From Burkholderiales bacterium (GTDB lineage Bacteria > Pseudomonadota > Gammaproteobacteria > Burkholderiales > Burkholderiaceae_F), in NCBI GenBank assembly GCA_020248865.1, contig JADCGS010000001.1, forward strand, positions 310,001 through 374,000: a stretch of DNA of 64,000 nucleotides. The letters are read 5' to 3'. The translations under genes and the position numbers were made by a program. Under the pieces are notes generated by a model. That model searched no databases. It was not told where the DNA came from and worked only from the letters and a program-made list of their open reading frames with translations. Shown here piece after piece: positions 7,957 to 18,965 of the stretch (its first letter is position 1; each line of letters begins with the position of its first letter).

Positions 7957-8721
7957 TCAAGAATCCGAATCCTCCAGCAGCAGCGGCAGGGCCGCAGCAG
8001 CGCCCGCCCGGATTACCACGGCGGCCAGGTGGTCGAGCTCGCTCGGCTGCGGATTGACGACGATCAAGGCGCTCCCCGCCCGCTGCGCCGCGCCCGGCAG
8101 CGCCGCGGCCGGCTGCACCAGACCCGAGGTTCCGATCACCAGCATCGCGTCGGACCTCACTGCCGCGGCTTGCGCCCGTTGGAGCGTGGCCGGCTCGAGC
8201 GCCTCGCCAAACCACACGACCGAGGGGCGCAGGTGCCCCCCGCAGCGAGGACAGCCCGGGGGCTCGCCCGCCGGCAGGTCGGCCGGCCGGGCAATCGCCA
8301 CGCCGCAGCCGGCGCTGCAGTGGCTGCTCATCAGGTTGCCATGCAACTCGAGCACACCCCTGCTGCCGGCTGCCGCGTGCAGGCCGTCCACGTTCTGCGT
8401 GATCAGCGTTAAGTCGCCGAAGCGCCCGCTCTCCTGCGCTGCGGCCAGCGCGCGGTGTCCGGCGTGCGGCTGCGCCTGCGCCACCCGCTCACGCCGCCAT
8501 GCGTACCAGCGCCAGACCAGCGCCGGATCCGCCGCAAAGCCCTCCGCTGAGGCGAGCGTGTGGGGGTCGAAGCGGGCCCACAAACCCGTTTGCGCATCGC
8601 GAAAAGTTGGCACCCCGCTCTCGGCCGACATGCCAGCCCCGGTCAGCACCGCCACGCGGTGCGCCCGGGCCAGGACGGCACGCGCGGCGGCGATCGGCGC
8701 AAGGTTGCCCGGCGGCGTCAC
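7957..8721 (-). CDS. SIR2-family NAD-dependent protein deacylase
   Basis: A 254-residue sirtuin that removes acyl groups from lysine using NAD+, releasing nicotinamide. NAD-binding motifs are GAGMSAESGVPTFRD and TQNVDGLH; the catalytic His is in LELHGN. A zinc ribbon is present as HCSAGC and CPRC, with spacings C-x3-C and C-x2-C. GTSGLVQPAA and VVNPQ complete the fold. I prefer the GTG at 8721, whose GTGA overlaps the AlkB stop by four bases; a second in-frame GTG at 8763 would add 14 residues inside the AlkB gene. Substrates are unknown. Coupling to an alkane-hydroxylase-like gene is unusual. Confidence 0.88.
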   Translation of the reverse strand: MTPPGNLAPIAAARAVLARAHRVAVLTGAGMSAESGVPTFRDAQTGLWARFDPHTLASAEGFAADPALVWRWYAWRRERVAQAQPHAGHRALAAAQESGRFGDLTLITQNVDGLHAAAGSRGVLELHGNLMSSHCSAGCGVAIARPADLPAGEPPGCPRCGGHLRPSVVWFGEALEPATLQRAQAAAVRSDAMLVIGTSGLVQPAAALPGAAQRAGSALIVVNPQPSELDHLAAVVIRAGAAAALPLLLEDSDS

Positions 8722-9770
8722 GCCGCAAGCGCTGCGAGGCGGCGGTGCATCAGGGCAAACCACAGAGGCGGCACCAGCGCCACCACCACCATGGCCGGAT
8801 ACCCGGCAGGCAACTGCGGCGCCTGCGGCATGGAGCGCAGCGCCTCGTAGGGGCGCGCCACGTGCGCATGGTGATCCGAGTGCAGCTGGAGATTGAACAG
8901 CAGCCAGTTACTGACCGGAAAGTCGGCGTTCCAGGAATGCTCCGGCCGCACCGGCTCGTAGCGCGCGCCGACGCGGCGCCGCTGCAGACCGTAGTGTTCG
9001 ATGTAGTTGACGACTTCGAGCAAGGCCACCGCGACCACCGACTGCCCAACCCACAGCAGCAGCGCGGCGCCACCGCCGACCTGCCAGGCCGCCAGCGCGA
9101 TGCCCAGCGACAGGGCGCTGCCGCCGAGCACCCAGTTGGACGGATGCCAGACGCTCATGCCGCGCGCACCCAGGCGCAGCGCCTCCAGGCGCCAGGCGTG
9201 GCGCAGGCTGCCCCAGGCCGACCGCAGGATAAACCGGTAAGCATGCATGCCGCGCGGCGCCGTGGCAGGATCCTCGGGCGTAGCCACGCGCGCGTGGTGG
9301 CCGCGGTTGTGCTCGACGTAGAAGTGCCCGTAGGCCACGCTGACCAGCAGCAGTCGCGCCAGCGTACGGTCGAGCGCGGCCGGGCGATGTCCCAGCTCGT
9401 GGGCGACGGTGATGCCGATGCCGCCGGTGACCGTGCCGAGCGACAGCGCGAACCAGAAGAGCTCCGCCGCGCTCAAGGTCGGCGCCAGCACCACCGCGGC
9501 GGCCAGCAGCAGCACCTGCAAGGGCAGCTGCGCGCGCGGCAGCCAGCGGGCCACGCGCTCGGGGAGCCGTTGCAGACCCACGGGCCGTCCCGAGCGAGCG
9601 ACCCCCACCACCGCGTCGAGCAGCGGAATCAGGCCGAAGGTCACGACCAGCGGCATCCACGGCAGGCCGACCGCCAACCAGGGGAGAGGCATCAGGGTGA
9701 ATCCGGCCAGGCCAAGCAGGCAGACGAAAGCGATCCACATGGTCGAATGGTGGGCCCGCAGGGGCGCCAT
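8718..9770 (-). CDS. AlkB-type membrane di-iron monooxygenase (alkane 1-monooxygenase family)
   Basis: A 350-residue membrane protein of the AlkB/fatty-acid-desaturase-like hydroxylase family, which oxidises terminal methyl groups using O2 and electrons from rubredoxin. The histidine boxes are HELGHR (124-129), HNRGHH (154-159) and LQLHSDHH, plus the AlkB-specific NYIEHYGL. Hydrophobic segments surround them, about six in all. No rubredoxin domain is fused and no rubredoxin or reductase gene is nearby. The ATG at 9770 follows the rlmB stop after one base (TGAAATG); a further GTG 18 codons upstream lies inside rlmB. Length is slightly below the usual 370-400. Alkane is the usual substrate; others such as xylene-type aromatics are possible. 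Confidence 0.88.
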   Translation of the reverse strand: MAPLRAHHSTMWIAFVCLLGLAGFTLMPLPWLAVGLPWMPLVVTFGLIPLLDAVVGVARSGRPVGLQRLPERVARWLPRAQLPLQVLLLAAAVVLAPTLSAAELFWFALSLGTVTGGIGITVAHELGHRPAALDRTLARLLLVSVAYGHFYVEHNRGHHARVATPEDPATAPRGMHAYRFILRSAWGSLRHAWRLEALRLGARGMSVWHPSNWVLGGSALSLGIALAAWQVGGGAALLLWVGQSVVAVALLEVVNYIEHYGLQRRRVGARYEPVRPEHSWNADFPVSNWLLFNLQLHSDHHAHVARPYEALRSMPQAPQLPAGYPAMVVVALVPPLWFALMHRRLAALAA

Positions 9771-9771
9771 T

Positions 9772-10569
9772 TCAAGCCTGGCGAACCTGCGCGCCAGCCG
9801 AACCGGTTCCACGCGGAGCCGCACGCGCCGCCCGCTGGCGCTGCGTCTCGAACAGGCAGATCCCGGTAGCCACGGAGACGTTCAGGCTCTGCACCTGTCC
9901 GCGCATGGGTATGCGGGCGAGGTAGTCGCAACGCTCGCGCGTCAGGCGCCGCAGTCCCTCGCCCTCGGCACCGAGAGCCCAGGCGATTGGGCCGGTCAGG
10001 TCGAGCTCGTAGACCATGCGATCGGCCTCGCCAGCCGCGCCGGCGATCCACACGCCGGCTTCGCGCAGTTCGTCCATCGCCCGCACCAGATTGGTTACGG
10101 CGATGAGCGGCACCGTATCGGCGGCGCCGGCCGCTGCCTTGGCCACCACCGGGGACATGGCGGCCGAACGATCGCGCGGCACGATCACAGCCGCCGCGCC
10201 GGCCGCATCGGCGGTGCGCAGGCAGGCGCCGAGGTTGCGGGGATCGGTCACGCCATCGAGCAGCAGAAGCAGCGTCGTCGGCTGCACGGCGGCCACCACA
10301 TCGCCGAGCGTGGCCGCAGTCCGGACAGTGGCGCGGCACAGCGCCACCACGCCCTGGTGCGGCACCTCGCCGGCCAGGCCCCGCAGGCGCCGGGCGTCGG
10401 CAGCAACGGCCCTGACGCCGGCCTGCTCGGCCAGCGCGAGCAACTGCTTCATGCGGCCATCATGGCGCTGGGCGTCGACGTACAGCGCCTCGACCGAGGC
10501 GGCGTCGTGCTTCAGCCGGGCCGCCACGGCATGAAAGCCGGCCAGCATGCGCGCGCCGTCGTGGCTCAT
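9772..10569 (-). CDS. rlmB: 23S rRNA (guanosine-2251 2'-O) methyltransferase RlmB
   Basis: A 265-residue SPOUT-class methyltransferase modifying G2251 in the peptidyl-transferase P loop, using S-adenosylmethionine. An N-terminal substrate-binding domain begins MLAGFHAVAARLKH. The knotted catalytic domain has LLLDGVTDPRNLGACLRTADAAG, AWALGAEGEGLRRL and the C-terminal IPMRGQVQSLNVSVATGICLFE. All three SPOUT motifs are intact, including the catalytic Arg/Asn and the Ser-Leu-Asn-Val knot. It lies directly downstream of rnr, the normal pairing in proteobacteria, separated by 153 bases that contain a duplicated 27-bp sequence. Confidence 0.96.
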   Translation of the reverse strand: MSHDGARMLAGFHAVAARLKHDAASVEALYVDAQRHDGRMKQLLALAEQAGVRAVAADARRLRGLAGEVPHQGVVALCRATVRTAATLGDVVAAVQPTTLLLLLDGVTDPRNLGACLRTADAAGAAAVIVPRDRSAAMSPVVAKAAAGAADTVPLIAVTNLVRAMDELREAGVWIAGAAGEADRMVYELDLTGPIAWALGAEGEGLRRLTRERCDYLARIPMRGQVQSLNVSVATGICLFETQRQRAARAAPRGTGSAGAQVRQA

Positions 10570-10636
10570 GGCGTCAGCATCCTGCCCCGCGGCCCGTGAG
10601 GCTTAATGGACGGTCTTCGCGCGGCGCACTCGGGAT

Positions 10637-10723
10637 TTCGCCCTTGGGACGGCCCCGCGGGCTGTCAGGACCACCTGCGCGCTGCGCGCCCAGGGATTCG
10701 CCCTTGGGACGGCCCGGCGGGCT
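10637..10723. repeat. Duplicated 27-bp direct repeat between rnr and rlmB
   Basis: The core TTCGCCCTTGGGACGGCCC, continuing to GCGGGCT, occurs at 10637-10663 and 10697-10723 with one difference in 27 and a 60-base period. The flanks (GCGC...GGGAT) are also similar, so each unit is about 45 bp. The second copy ends on the first base of the rnr stop codon. Confidence 0.85.
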
Positions 10724-13131
10724 CATGCCGAACCGCGGCGGCGTGCCCGCCGCGCGCGCGCGCCAGCGAGCGCCATGCCCCGCGAGGGCTCCGGGGCGCC
10801 GCGCTGGTCCGACCGGCGCGCCTGCACCTTGGCCACACGTGCCTTGCGCTCTTCCACACTCTCGCCCTTCTTCCTCGCCTTGCCTGCGGGTAAGGCCGGC
10901 TCGGTCAGCAGCGCCTTGCGATCGAGCGCCTTGACGAGCCGGAACTCGATGCGGCGGGCCTCCAGGTCCACGCGCGAGACCTGCACCGTGACGCGGTCGG
11001 CCAGCCGGTAGCGCAGGCCCGTGCGCTCGCCGCGCAGCTCGTGCAGCGGTTCGTTGTAGGTGAAGTACTCCGAGCCCAGCTCGGAAACGTGCACCAGGCC
11101 CTCCACGAAGAGGTCGTCGAGCACGACGAAGATGCCAAAGGGCACCACGCTGGCAATCGTGCCGCTGAAGCTCTCGCCGACGCGCTCGCGCATGTAGTAG
11201 CTCTTCAGCCAGGCCTCGACGTCACGCGAGGCGTCGTCGGCGCGCCGCTCGTTGGCGCTGCAGATCAGGCCAAGCTTCTCCCAGGTGGCCAGCGCCGTGC
11301 CCTCCTTGGCGGGCTTGTGGCGCGGCTCCTGACGCCCCCGGTTGCTCTTGAGCGGGACCGCCTGCTCCACGGCCACCTGCGGCACGTAGCTGCCGCGCGC
11401 CAGCACCGCCTTGATCGAACGGTGTACCAGCAGGTCCGGGTAGCGGCGGATCGGCGAGGTGAAGTGGGCGTAGGCGCCGTAGGCCAGTCCAAAGTGACCG
11501 GCATTGTGCGGGCTGTAGATCGCCTGCTGCATCGAGCGCAGCATGACGGTCTGCAGCAGCGGCTGGTCGGGCCGGCCGGCGATCTTGCGGATCAGCGCGG
11601 CATAGTCGGCCGGGCTGGGCTCGTCGCCGCCGTCCAGGTGCAGGCCAAGCGTCTTGAGCAGCGCCTGCAGGTTGGCCAGCCGCTCCGGAGAGGGGCCCTC
11701 GTGGATGCGATACAGCGATGCGTGCTTGTGCCGCTGCAGCAGATCGGCCGCGCAGACGTTGGCCGCCAGCATGCACTCCTCGATCAGCTTGTGGGCATCG
11801 TTGCGCGTGCGCGGCACGATCTTCTCGATGCGACCGTTGGGATCGCACACGATGTAGGTCTCGGTCGTCTCCAGTTCGAGCGCGCCGCGGCTGCCGCGTG
11901 CCTTGGCCAGGACCTGATACAGGTCGTACAGGTGATTCAGGTGGGACGCCAGGTGGGCCAGGCGCTGCGCGCCCTTGCTGCCAGGCACCGAGAGCGCCTC
12001 CCAGACCTCGGTGTAGGTGAGGCGCGCATGCGAATGCATCACCGCCGGGTAGAACTGGTAGGCCGTGACCTGCCCCTTGGCGTCGATCACCATGTCGGCC
12101 ACCATCACCAGGCGGTCGACGTCCGGGTTCAGCGAGCACAGGCCGTTGCTGAGCTTCTCCGGCAGCATCGGGATCACGCGCCGCGGGAAGTACACCGAGG
12201 TCGAGCGGCGCTGCGCCTCAGCGTCGATGACGCTGCCCGGCTGGACGTAGTGGCTGACATCGGCGATGGCCACCAGCAGGCGCCACTTGCGCCGCCGCGC
12301 GTCCATCGGCTCGGCGTACACAGCATCGTCGAAGTCGCGGGCGTCCTCGCCATCGATGGTGACCAGCGGCACGTCGCGCAGGTCGACCCGGTGGGTCAGA
12401 TCGGCATCGCGCACCGCCTCGGGCAGGCGATGCGCCGCCTCCATGGTCGCCGCGTCGAACTCGTGCGGCACGGCGAACTTGCGCACCGCGATCTCGATCT
12501 CCATGCCGGGGTCGTCGACTGCGCCCAGCACTTCGGTCACGCGGCCCACCGGTTGCACGTGGCGCTGCGGCTGCTGGACGATCTGCACCACCACCACCTG
12601 ACCATGCTCGGCACCGGCTGACGCACCGGGCGGCACCAGGATGTCGTGCTGGATGCGCTGGTCCTCGGGCACCACGATCATGGCGCCGCGCTCATTGAGA
12701 AAGCGGCCTACCAGGGTATTGGTCCGATGCTCGATGACCTCGACGATCTCGCCTTCCTGGCGGCCGCGACGGTCCAGCCCCGCCGGGCGCGCGAGCACGC
12801 GGTCGCCGTGCAGCACCTTCGACATCTCGTGCTCGGGCAGCATCAGGTCGGGGCCGCCGTCGTCGCGCAGAAGGAAGCCGAAGCCGTCCCGGTGACCCTG
12901 CACCTGCCCGGACAGCAGGTTGGCACGGGCGGCCACCAGCAGCAAGCCGGCGCGGTTGCGCACCACGCGACCGGCGCGTTCGAGCTCGGTGAGTTCGGCG
13001 TCGAAGGCAGTCTGCTGCGCCGGCGCGAGGTCGAGCCGCCCGGCCAGTTCATCGGGCGTCAGCGGCGAGCGTGCGGCGGTCAGAGCCGCCAGCAGCGACT
13101 CGCCCGGCAGTTCAGTCTTCTTGTTCGGCAA
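10723..13131 (-). CDS. rnr: Ribonuclease R
   Basis: An 802-residue 3'-5' exoribonuclease of the RNB family that degrades structured RNA and takes part in rRNA quality control. Order of parts: an N-terminal winged-helix region (PLTPDELAGRLDLAP), two cold-shock OB domains (around 80-230), the RNB catalytic domain with TIDGEDARDFDDAVYAE carrying the metal-binding aspartates, and a C-terminal S1 domain (GTIASVVPFGIFVVLDDLFVEGLVHVSEL). It ends in a Lys/Arg-rich tail of about 60 residues, as in other RNase R proteins. The stop codon sits in the second copy of a local direct repeat, so the very C-terminus may have been shaped by that duplication. Confidence 0.97.
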   Translation of the reverse strand: MPNKKTELPGESLLAALTAARSPLTPDELAGRLDLAPAQQTAFDAELTELERAGRVVRNRAGLLLVAARANLLSGQVQGHRDGFGFLLRDDGGPDLMLPEHEMSKVLHGDRVLARPAGLDRRGRQEGEIVEVIEHRTNTLVGRFLNERGAMIVVPEDQRIQHDILVPPGASAGAEHGQVVVVQIVQQPQRHVQPVGRVTEVLGAVDDPGMEIEIAVRKFAVPHEFDAATMEAAHRLPEAVRDADLTHRVDLRDVPLVTIDGEDARDFDDAVYAEPMDARRRKWRLLVAIADVSHYVQPGSVIDAEAQRRSTSVYFPRRVIPMLPEKLSNGLCSLNPDVDRLVMVADMVIDAKGQVTAYQFYPAVMHSHARLTYTEVWEALSVPGSKGAQRLAHLASHLNHLYDLYQVLAKARGSRGALELETTETYIVCDPNGRIEKIVPRTRNDAHKLIEECMLAANVCAADLLQRHKHASLYRIHEGPSPERLANLQALLKTLGLHLDGGDEPSPADYAALIRKIAGRPDQPLLQTVMLRSMQQAIYSPHNAGHFGLAYGAYAHFTSPIRRYPDLLVHRSIKAVLARGSYVPQVAVEQAVPLKSNRGRQEPRHKPAKEGTALATWEKLGLICSANERRADDASRDVEAWLKSYYMRERVGESFSGTIASVVPFGIFVVLDDLFVEGLVHVSELGSEYFTYNEPLHELRGERTGLRYRLADRVTVQVSRVDLEARRIEFRLVKALDRKALLTEPALPAGKARKKGESVEERKARVAKVQARRSDQRGAPEPSRGMALAGARARRARRRGSA

Positions 13132-13195
13132 ATCGGCTTCCCTCTGTTCCTTCTGTCGAATGCGTCGACCCGCCGAGTCTCCCGCGCCCTCTCAT

Positions 13196-13223
13196 TTGAC
13201 AGGCAAAGGCCGGCAATTACAAT
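13196..13223 (+). promoter_or_regulatory. Strong sigma-70 promoter of tRNA-Leu
   Basis: TTGACA (13196-13201), a 16-base spacer and TACAAT (13218-13223) form a near-perfect promoter about 50 bases before the tRNA. The -35 is a full consensus match. Transcription should begin near 13230, giving a roughly 45-base 5' leader to be removed by RNase P. Confidence 0.85.
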
Positions 13224-13275
13224 TCGCGCCCTCGCAGTTCAAAAGCCAGGAGGCTTGGGACTGCTTGTCCACCGG

Positions 13276-13360
<85 letters not shown>

Positions 13361-13373
13361 TCGTTGTCTTGTG

Positions 13374-13400
13374 AAAGAGCCGGCCCGCGCCGGCTCTTTT
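13374..13400. terminator. Bidirectional intrinsic terminator after tRNA-Leu
   Basis: A perfect 11-bp stem, AAAGAGCCGGC (13374-13384) with GCCGGCTCTTT (13389-13399), has a CCGC loop and is flanked by A-run and T-run sides. It lies between tRNA-Leu on the plus strand and the convergent phosphoribosyltransferase gene, and can serve both. Confidence 0.92.
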
Positions 13401-13405
13401 GCTTC

Positions 13406-13924
13406 CTACCCCACCTTGCTGCGCAGACGCGGCGCCAACTGGTTGGGCCGCAGCGTGTCGTATTCCTCGAACGGCTGATGGATCCAGGGGCTTGTCTCAA
13501 GATACTGCACGAAAAAATCCGGCTTGAACTTCGACACCGCTTTCCACCACAGCACGGCGGTGCGCACCTCCGTGATCCCCGGGTAGCGCGACCGCAGGCG
13601 GTCGATCACCTTGTGCAGCGTGGCGCCCGAATCCACGAGGTCGTCGACCAGCAGCAGCCGGCCTCGCATCTCGCCGCCGGTCTTGGTGATGAACTGGGCG
13701 ATGTCGAGCTCTCCCTGCTGCGTGCCCGCCGCCTCGCGGTAGGAGCTGGCCGCCAGGATGGCCAGCGGCATGTCATACACGCGAGAGATCACGTCGCCGA
13801 CCCGCAAGCCACCGCGCGCCAGGCAAAGAAGGCAGTCGAACTTGTAGCCCGACTCGTACACCTGCATCGTGAGCGTCTCGATCAGGCGGTGATACTCGTC
13901 CCAGCTCACCCACAGGTCTTTCAT
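13406..13924 (-). CDS. Phosphoribosyltransferase (hypoxanthine/xanthine-guanine type)
   Basis: A 172-residue type I PRTase expected to salvage purine bases by transfer to PRPP. The PRPP-binding loop is LLLVDDLVDSGATL, with the acidic pair and the Asp-Ser-Gly-Ala-Thr floor. An N-terminal CLARGGLRVGDVISRVY segment forms the pyrophosphate loop, and the hood is WWKAVSKFKPDFFVQYL. The family is annotated as hypoxanthine or xanthine-guanine PRTase in beta-proteobacteria and regularly lies downstream of purA, as here with a 25-base gap. Base specificity cannot be read from the sequence. It ends just before the tRNA-Leu terminator. Confidence 0.85.
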   Translation of the reverse strand: MKDLWVSWDEYHRLIETLTMQVYESGYKFDCLLCLARGGLRVGDVISRVYDMPLAILAASSYREAAGTQQGELDIAQFITKTGGEMRGRLLLVDDLVDSGATLHKVIDRLRSRYPGITEVRTAVLWWKAVSKFKPDFFVQYLETSPWIHQPFEEYDTLRPNQLAPRLRSKVG

Positions 13925-13949
13925 CGGCCGCTCTCTCGTCTTGATCGGT

Positions 13950-16420
<2,471 letters not shown>

Positions 16421-16501
16421 GAGCGAGAGGCAGGAAAATCACGGGCGAAGGGACGCGGGCACGCAGCGCGGAGTATGCGCCTGAAGCGGAGAACGCGGCG
16501 C

Positions 16502-16690
16502 TCAGCCGACGAGCGCGAACAGCAGCAGCCCCGCGCCGACCGAGGCCAGACCGATGAAGCGGATCTGGCCGTCGGACAGTGCGAGCAGATGGCGGAAGAC
16601 CTCACGCCAGCGTTGCGGGAAGGCAAACGGCATAAGGCCTTCGAACACCAGCATCAGCGCTATCGCAAGCCCGACCGTCTGCCAGTCCAC
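16502..16690 (-). CDS. DUF2065 small membrane protein (YjeT-like)
   Basis: A 62-residue protein with two hydrophobic segments (LAIALMLVFEGLMPFAF and IRFIGLASVGAGLLLFALV) around a short basic loop PQRWREVFRHLL. This is the DUF2065/YjeT family, usually encoded between hflC and purA in proteobacteria and presumed to sit in the inner membrane with the HflKC neighbourhood. Function is unknown. It starts 16 bases after the hflC stop. Confidence 0.88.
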   Translation of the reverse strand: MDWQTVGLAIALMLVFEGLMPFAFPQRWREVFRHLLALSDGQIRFIGLASVGAGLLLFALVG

Positions 16691-16706
16691 GGCGCCGGAT
16701 GTCCGG

Positions 16707-17591
16707 CTAGCGGGCCGGGCGGCCGCTCGGCGAGGGCGACTTCAGGTACTTGAAGAAGTCGGAGGACGGGTCCACCACCAGCAGGTCCGAGCGGTTGCGG
16801 AAGCTGGCGCGGTACGCCTCCAGACTGCGGTAGAAATTGAAGAACTCCGGGTTCTGCCCGAACGACTGCGCGTAGATGGCCGAAGCCTTGGCATCGCCCG
16901 CACCCTTGACCTCCTGCGCCTGGCGATAGGCCTCGGCGAGCAGCACCTCACGCTGGCGGTCGGCATCGGCGCGGATCTTCTCGCCCTCGGCCGAACCGAT
17001 CGAACGCTGCTCGTTGGCAACCCGCTTGCGCTCGGCCTCCATGCGACGGAACACCGAGTCAGAGATCTCGGGCACGAAGTCCACGCGCTTCAGGCGCACG
17101 TCGACGATTTCGACACCGACCTCCTTGACGCGCTCCTGCACCGCGACCCGGATCTCTTCCATGGCCTTATCGCGTTCGCGGCTGGTGACCTCGTTGACAG
17201 TGCGCTTGTTGACCGCCTGGTTCATGGCGTCGCGCACAAGCGTGTTAATGCGCTCCTGCGCCGCACGTTCGCTGCCCTGGAAGCTCACCCAGTAGCGGCG
17301 CGGTTCATTGATGCGCCACTTGACGAACGAGTCGACCAGCAGGTTCTTCTTCTCCGAGGTCTGCACGCGGTCGGGCTGTGGCGTATCGATCGTCAAGATG
17401 CGCTTGTCGAGGTAGACGACGTTGTTGATCAGCGGCAGCTTGAAGTGCAGCCCTGGCTCGCTGATGACCTCCTTGATCTGGCCGAGCGCGAACACGACGG
17501 CGAACTGGCGCTGGTCGACGATGAAGGCGCAGGCGCGGAACAGCAGCGCGGCGGCGACAATGGCGACGAGGGTGGCAACGATCTTGTTCAT
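16707..17591 (-). CDS. hflC: HflC, FtsH protease modulator
   Basis: A 294-residue SPFH/band 7 protein anchored in the inner membrane by one N-terminal helix (KIVATLVAIVAAALLFRACAF) with most of the protein in the periplasm. With HflK it forms large cages around FtsH and limits its access to membrane substrates. The SPFH domain (about 20-190) includes VDQRQFAVVFALGQIKEV and SFVKWRINEP; a coiled-coil rich in Glu/Arg/Ala follows (residues 180-250). Length is within the family's 290-330 range. Partner hflK lies 15 bases upstream. Confidence 0.96.
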   Translation of the reverse strand: MNKIVATLVAIVAAALLFRACAFIVDQRQFAVVFALGQIKEVISEPGLHFKLPLINNVVYLDKRILTIDTPQPDRVQTSEKKNLLVDSFVKWRINEPRRYWVSFQGSERAAQERINTLVRDAMNQAVNKRTVNEVTSRERDKAMEEIRVAVQERVKEVGVEIVDVRLKRVDFVPEISDSVFRRMEAERKRVANEQRSIGSAEGEKIRADADRQREVLLAEAYRQAQEVKGAGDAKASAIYAQSFGQNPEFFNFYRSLEAYRASFRNRSDLLVVDPSSDFFKYLKSPSPSGRPAR

Positions 17592-17606
17592 GGCGTCCTC
17601 ATCGGC

Positions 17607-18899
17607 TCAGCGGTTCTCGCGTTCGCGGCTGCGCACGTTGTCGCGCGCCCGCGTGTCGGCCGGCGGCGGCGCCTGCTCCACCGCGGGCGGCTGCACCGCC
17701 CCGGACCGTGCCGCCTGGTTGGTCTCCGCGATGGCCTGCTGCATCAGGCGATCGAACGGCAGATACAACAGATTGTTGCCGCTGCGCGAATCGATCATTA
17801 CCTTGGTGGTGTTGGAGAAGACCTGCTGCATCGTCTCCAGGTACATGCGATCGCGCGTGACCTGCGGCGCGCGGTTGTACTCCACCAGGATCTGGCGGAA
17901 GCGCGCCGCATCGCCCTGCGCGTTCTCGACCACCCGGGCACGATAGCCCTCGGCCTCCTGCACCAGGCGCGAGGCCATGCCGCGCGCCTTGGGCACGATG
18001 TCGTTGGCGTAGGCCTGACCCTCGTTGATCTGCCGCTCGCGGTCCTGAGTGGCCCGCACTGCGTCGTCGAAGGCCGCCTGCACCTGCTCGGGCGGCTGCG
18101 CGTTCTGGATCGCCACAGCCGACACCAGAATGCCGGTTCCGTAGCGGTCGAGCATTTCCTGCATGCGCTTGCGCACCTCGTCGGCGATTTCCTGACGCGA
18201 CTCGTACAGCACCGAGTCCATCGCCTTGCGGCCGACGACCTCGCGCATCGCGCTCTCGGCCGACTGCACCACGGCCTCTGTGGGGCCGCGGCTGTTGAAC
18301 AGGAAGTCGCGCGCTCCGTCCGGGCCTTCCTTGATGCGGTACTGCACGGTGAAGTGCATGTCGACGATGTTCTCGTCGTCGGTCAGCATCAGCGCCTCCT
18401 TGAGGCGGTCGCTGCGGCCGCGCGCGCCGACCTCGACCGTGCGCAGCGACAGAACGTCGACAACCTCGTGCGCCTGCACCGGCCAGGGCGCGCGCCAGCG
18501 GAAGCCCGGCGGGGTGCTCTCACTGTACTTGCCGAAGGTGGTGACCACACCGAGCTGGCCTTCCTGCACGATGTAGAAGCCGGAGCCGAGCCAGATCAGC
18601 GCGGCGGCCACAACAATGGCAAAGGCGCCGATGCCGGCACCACGCGCATCGGGGCGGAAGCCGCCGCCGCCGCCACCATTGGCACCGCGACCGCCGCCGT
18701 CAGCACCTCGGCCGCCCTTCTTGCCGAACAGGCCATTGAGGCGGCGGTTGAAGTCCCGCCACAGTTCGTCCAGGTCCGGCGGGCCATCCTGGGAGCCGCC
18801 GCGTTCGGGGCGCTGCGGCGGCCGGTTGCGATCGGACTCGTCCTTGCCATCAGAGCCCGAGGAACTGCCACGGCCCCACTGCGGGTCGTTAAGCGACAT
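17607..18899 (-). CDS. hflK: HflK, FtsH protease modulator
   Basis: A 430-residue partner of HflC with the same SPFH architecture. The cytoplasmic N-terminus is long, low-complexity and Gly-rich (residues 55-85 contain repeated GGGRGANGGGG), followed by one membrane helix (IGAFAIVVAAALIWLGSGFYIV). The SPFH domain contains EGQLGVVTTFGKYSESTPPGFRWRAP and MHFTVQYRIKEG. The C-terminal coiled coil and a Pro/Arg/Glu tail complete it. It lies between hflX and hflC, all on one strand, consistent with an hfq-hflX-hflK-hflC operon. Confidence 0.96.
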   Translation of the reverse strand: MSLNDPQWGRGSSSGSDGKDESDRNRPPQRPERGGSQDGPPDLDELWRDFNRRLNGLFGKKGGRGADGGGRGANGGGGGGFRPDARGAGIGAFAIVVAAALIWLGSGFYIVQEGQLGVVTTFGKYSESTPPGFRWRAPWPVQAHEVVDVLSLRTVEVGARGRSDRLKEALMLTDDENIVDMHFTVQYRIKEGPDGARDFLFNSRGPTEAVVQSAESAMREVVGRKAMDSVLYESRQEIADEVRKRMQEMLDRYGTGILVSAVAIQNAQPPEQVQAAFDDAVRATQDRERQINEGQAYANDIVPKARGMASRLVQEAEGYRARVVENAQGDAARFRQILVEYNRAPQVTRDRMYLETMQQVFSNTTKVMIDSRSGNNLLYLPFDRLMQQAIAETNQAARSGAVQPPAVEQAPPPADTRARDNVRSRERENR

Positions 18900-18965
18900 C
18901 TTGTTCGGTCCGGAACGTCGAGAACTTCATGGGTTGAGCGGCCACCGGCGCACCCGCCAGTCCGA

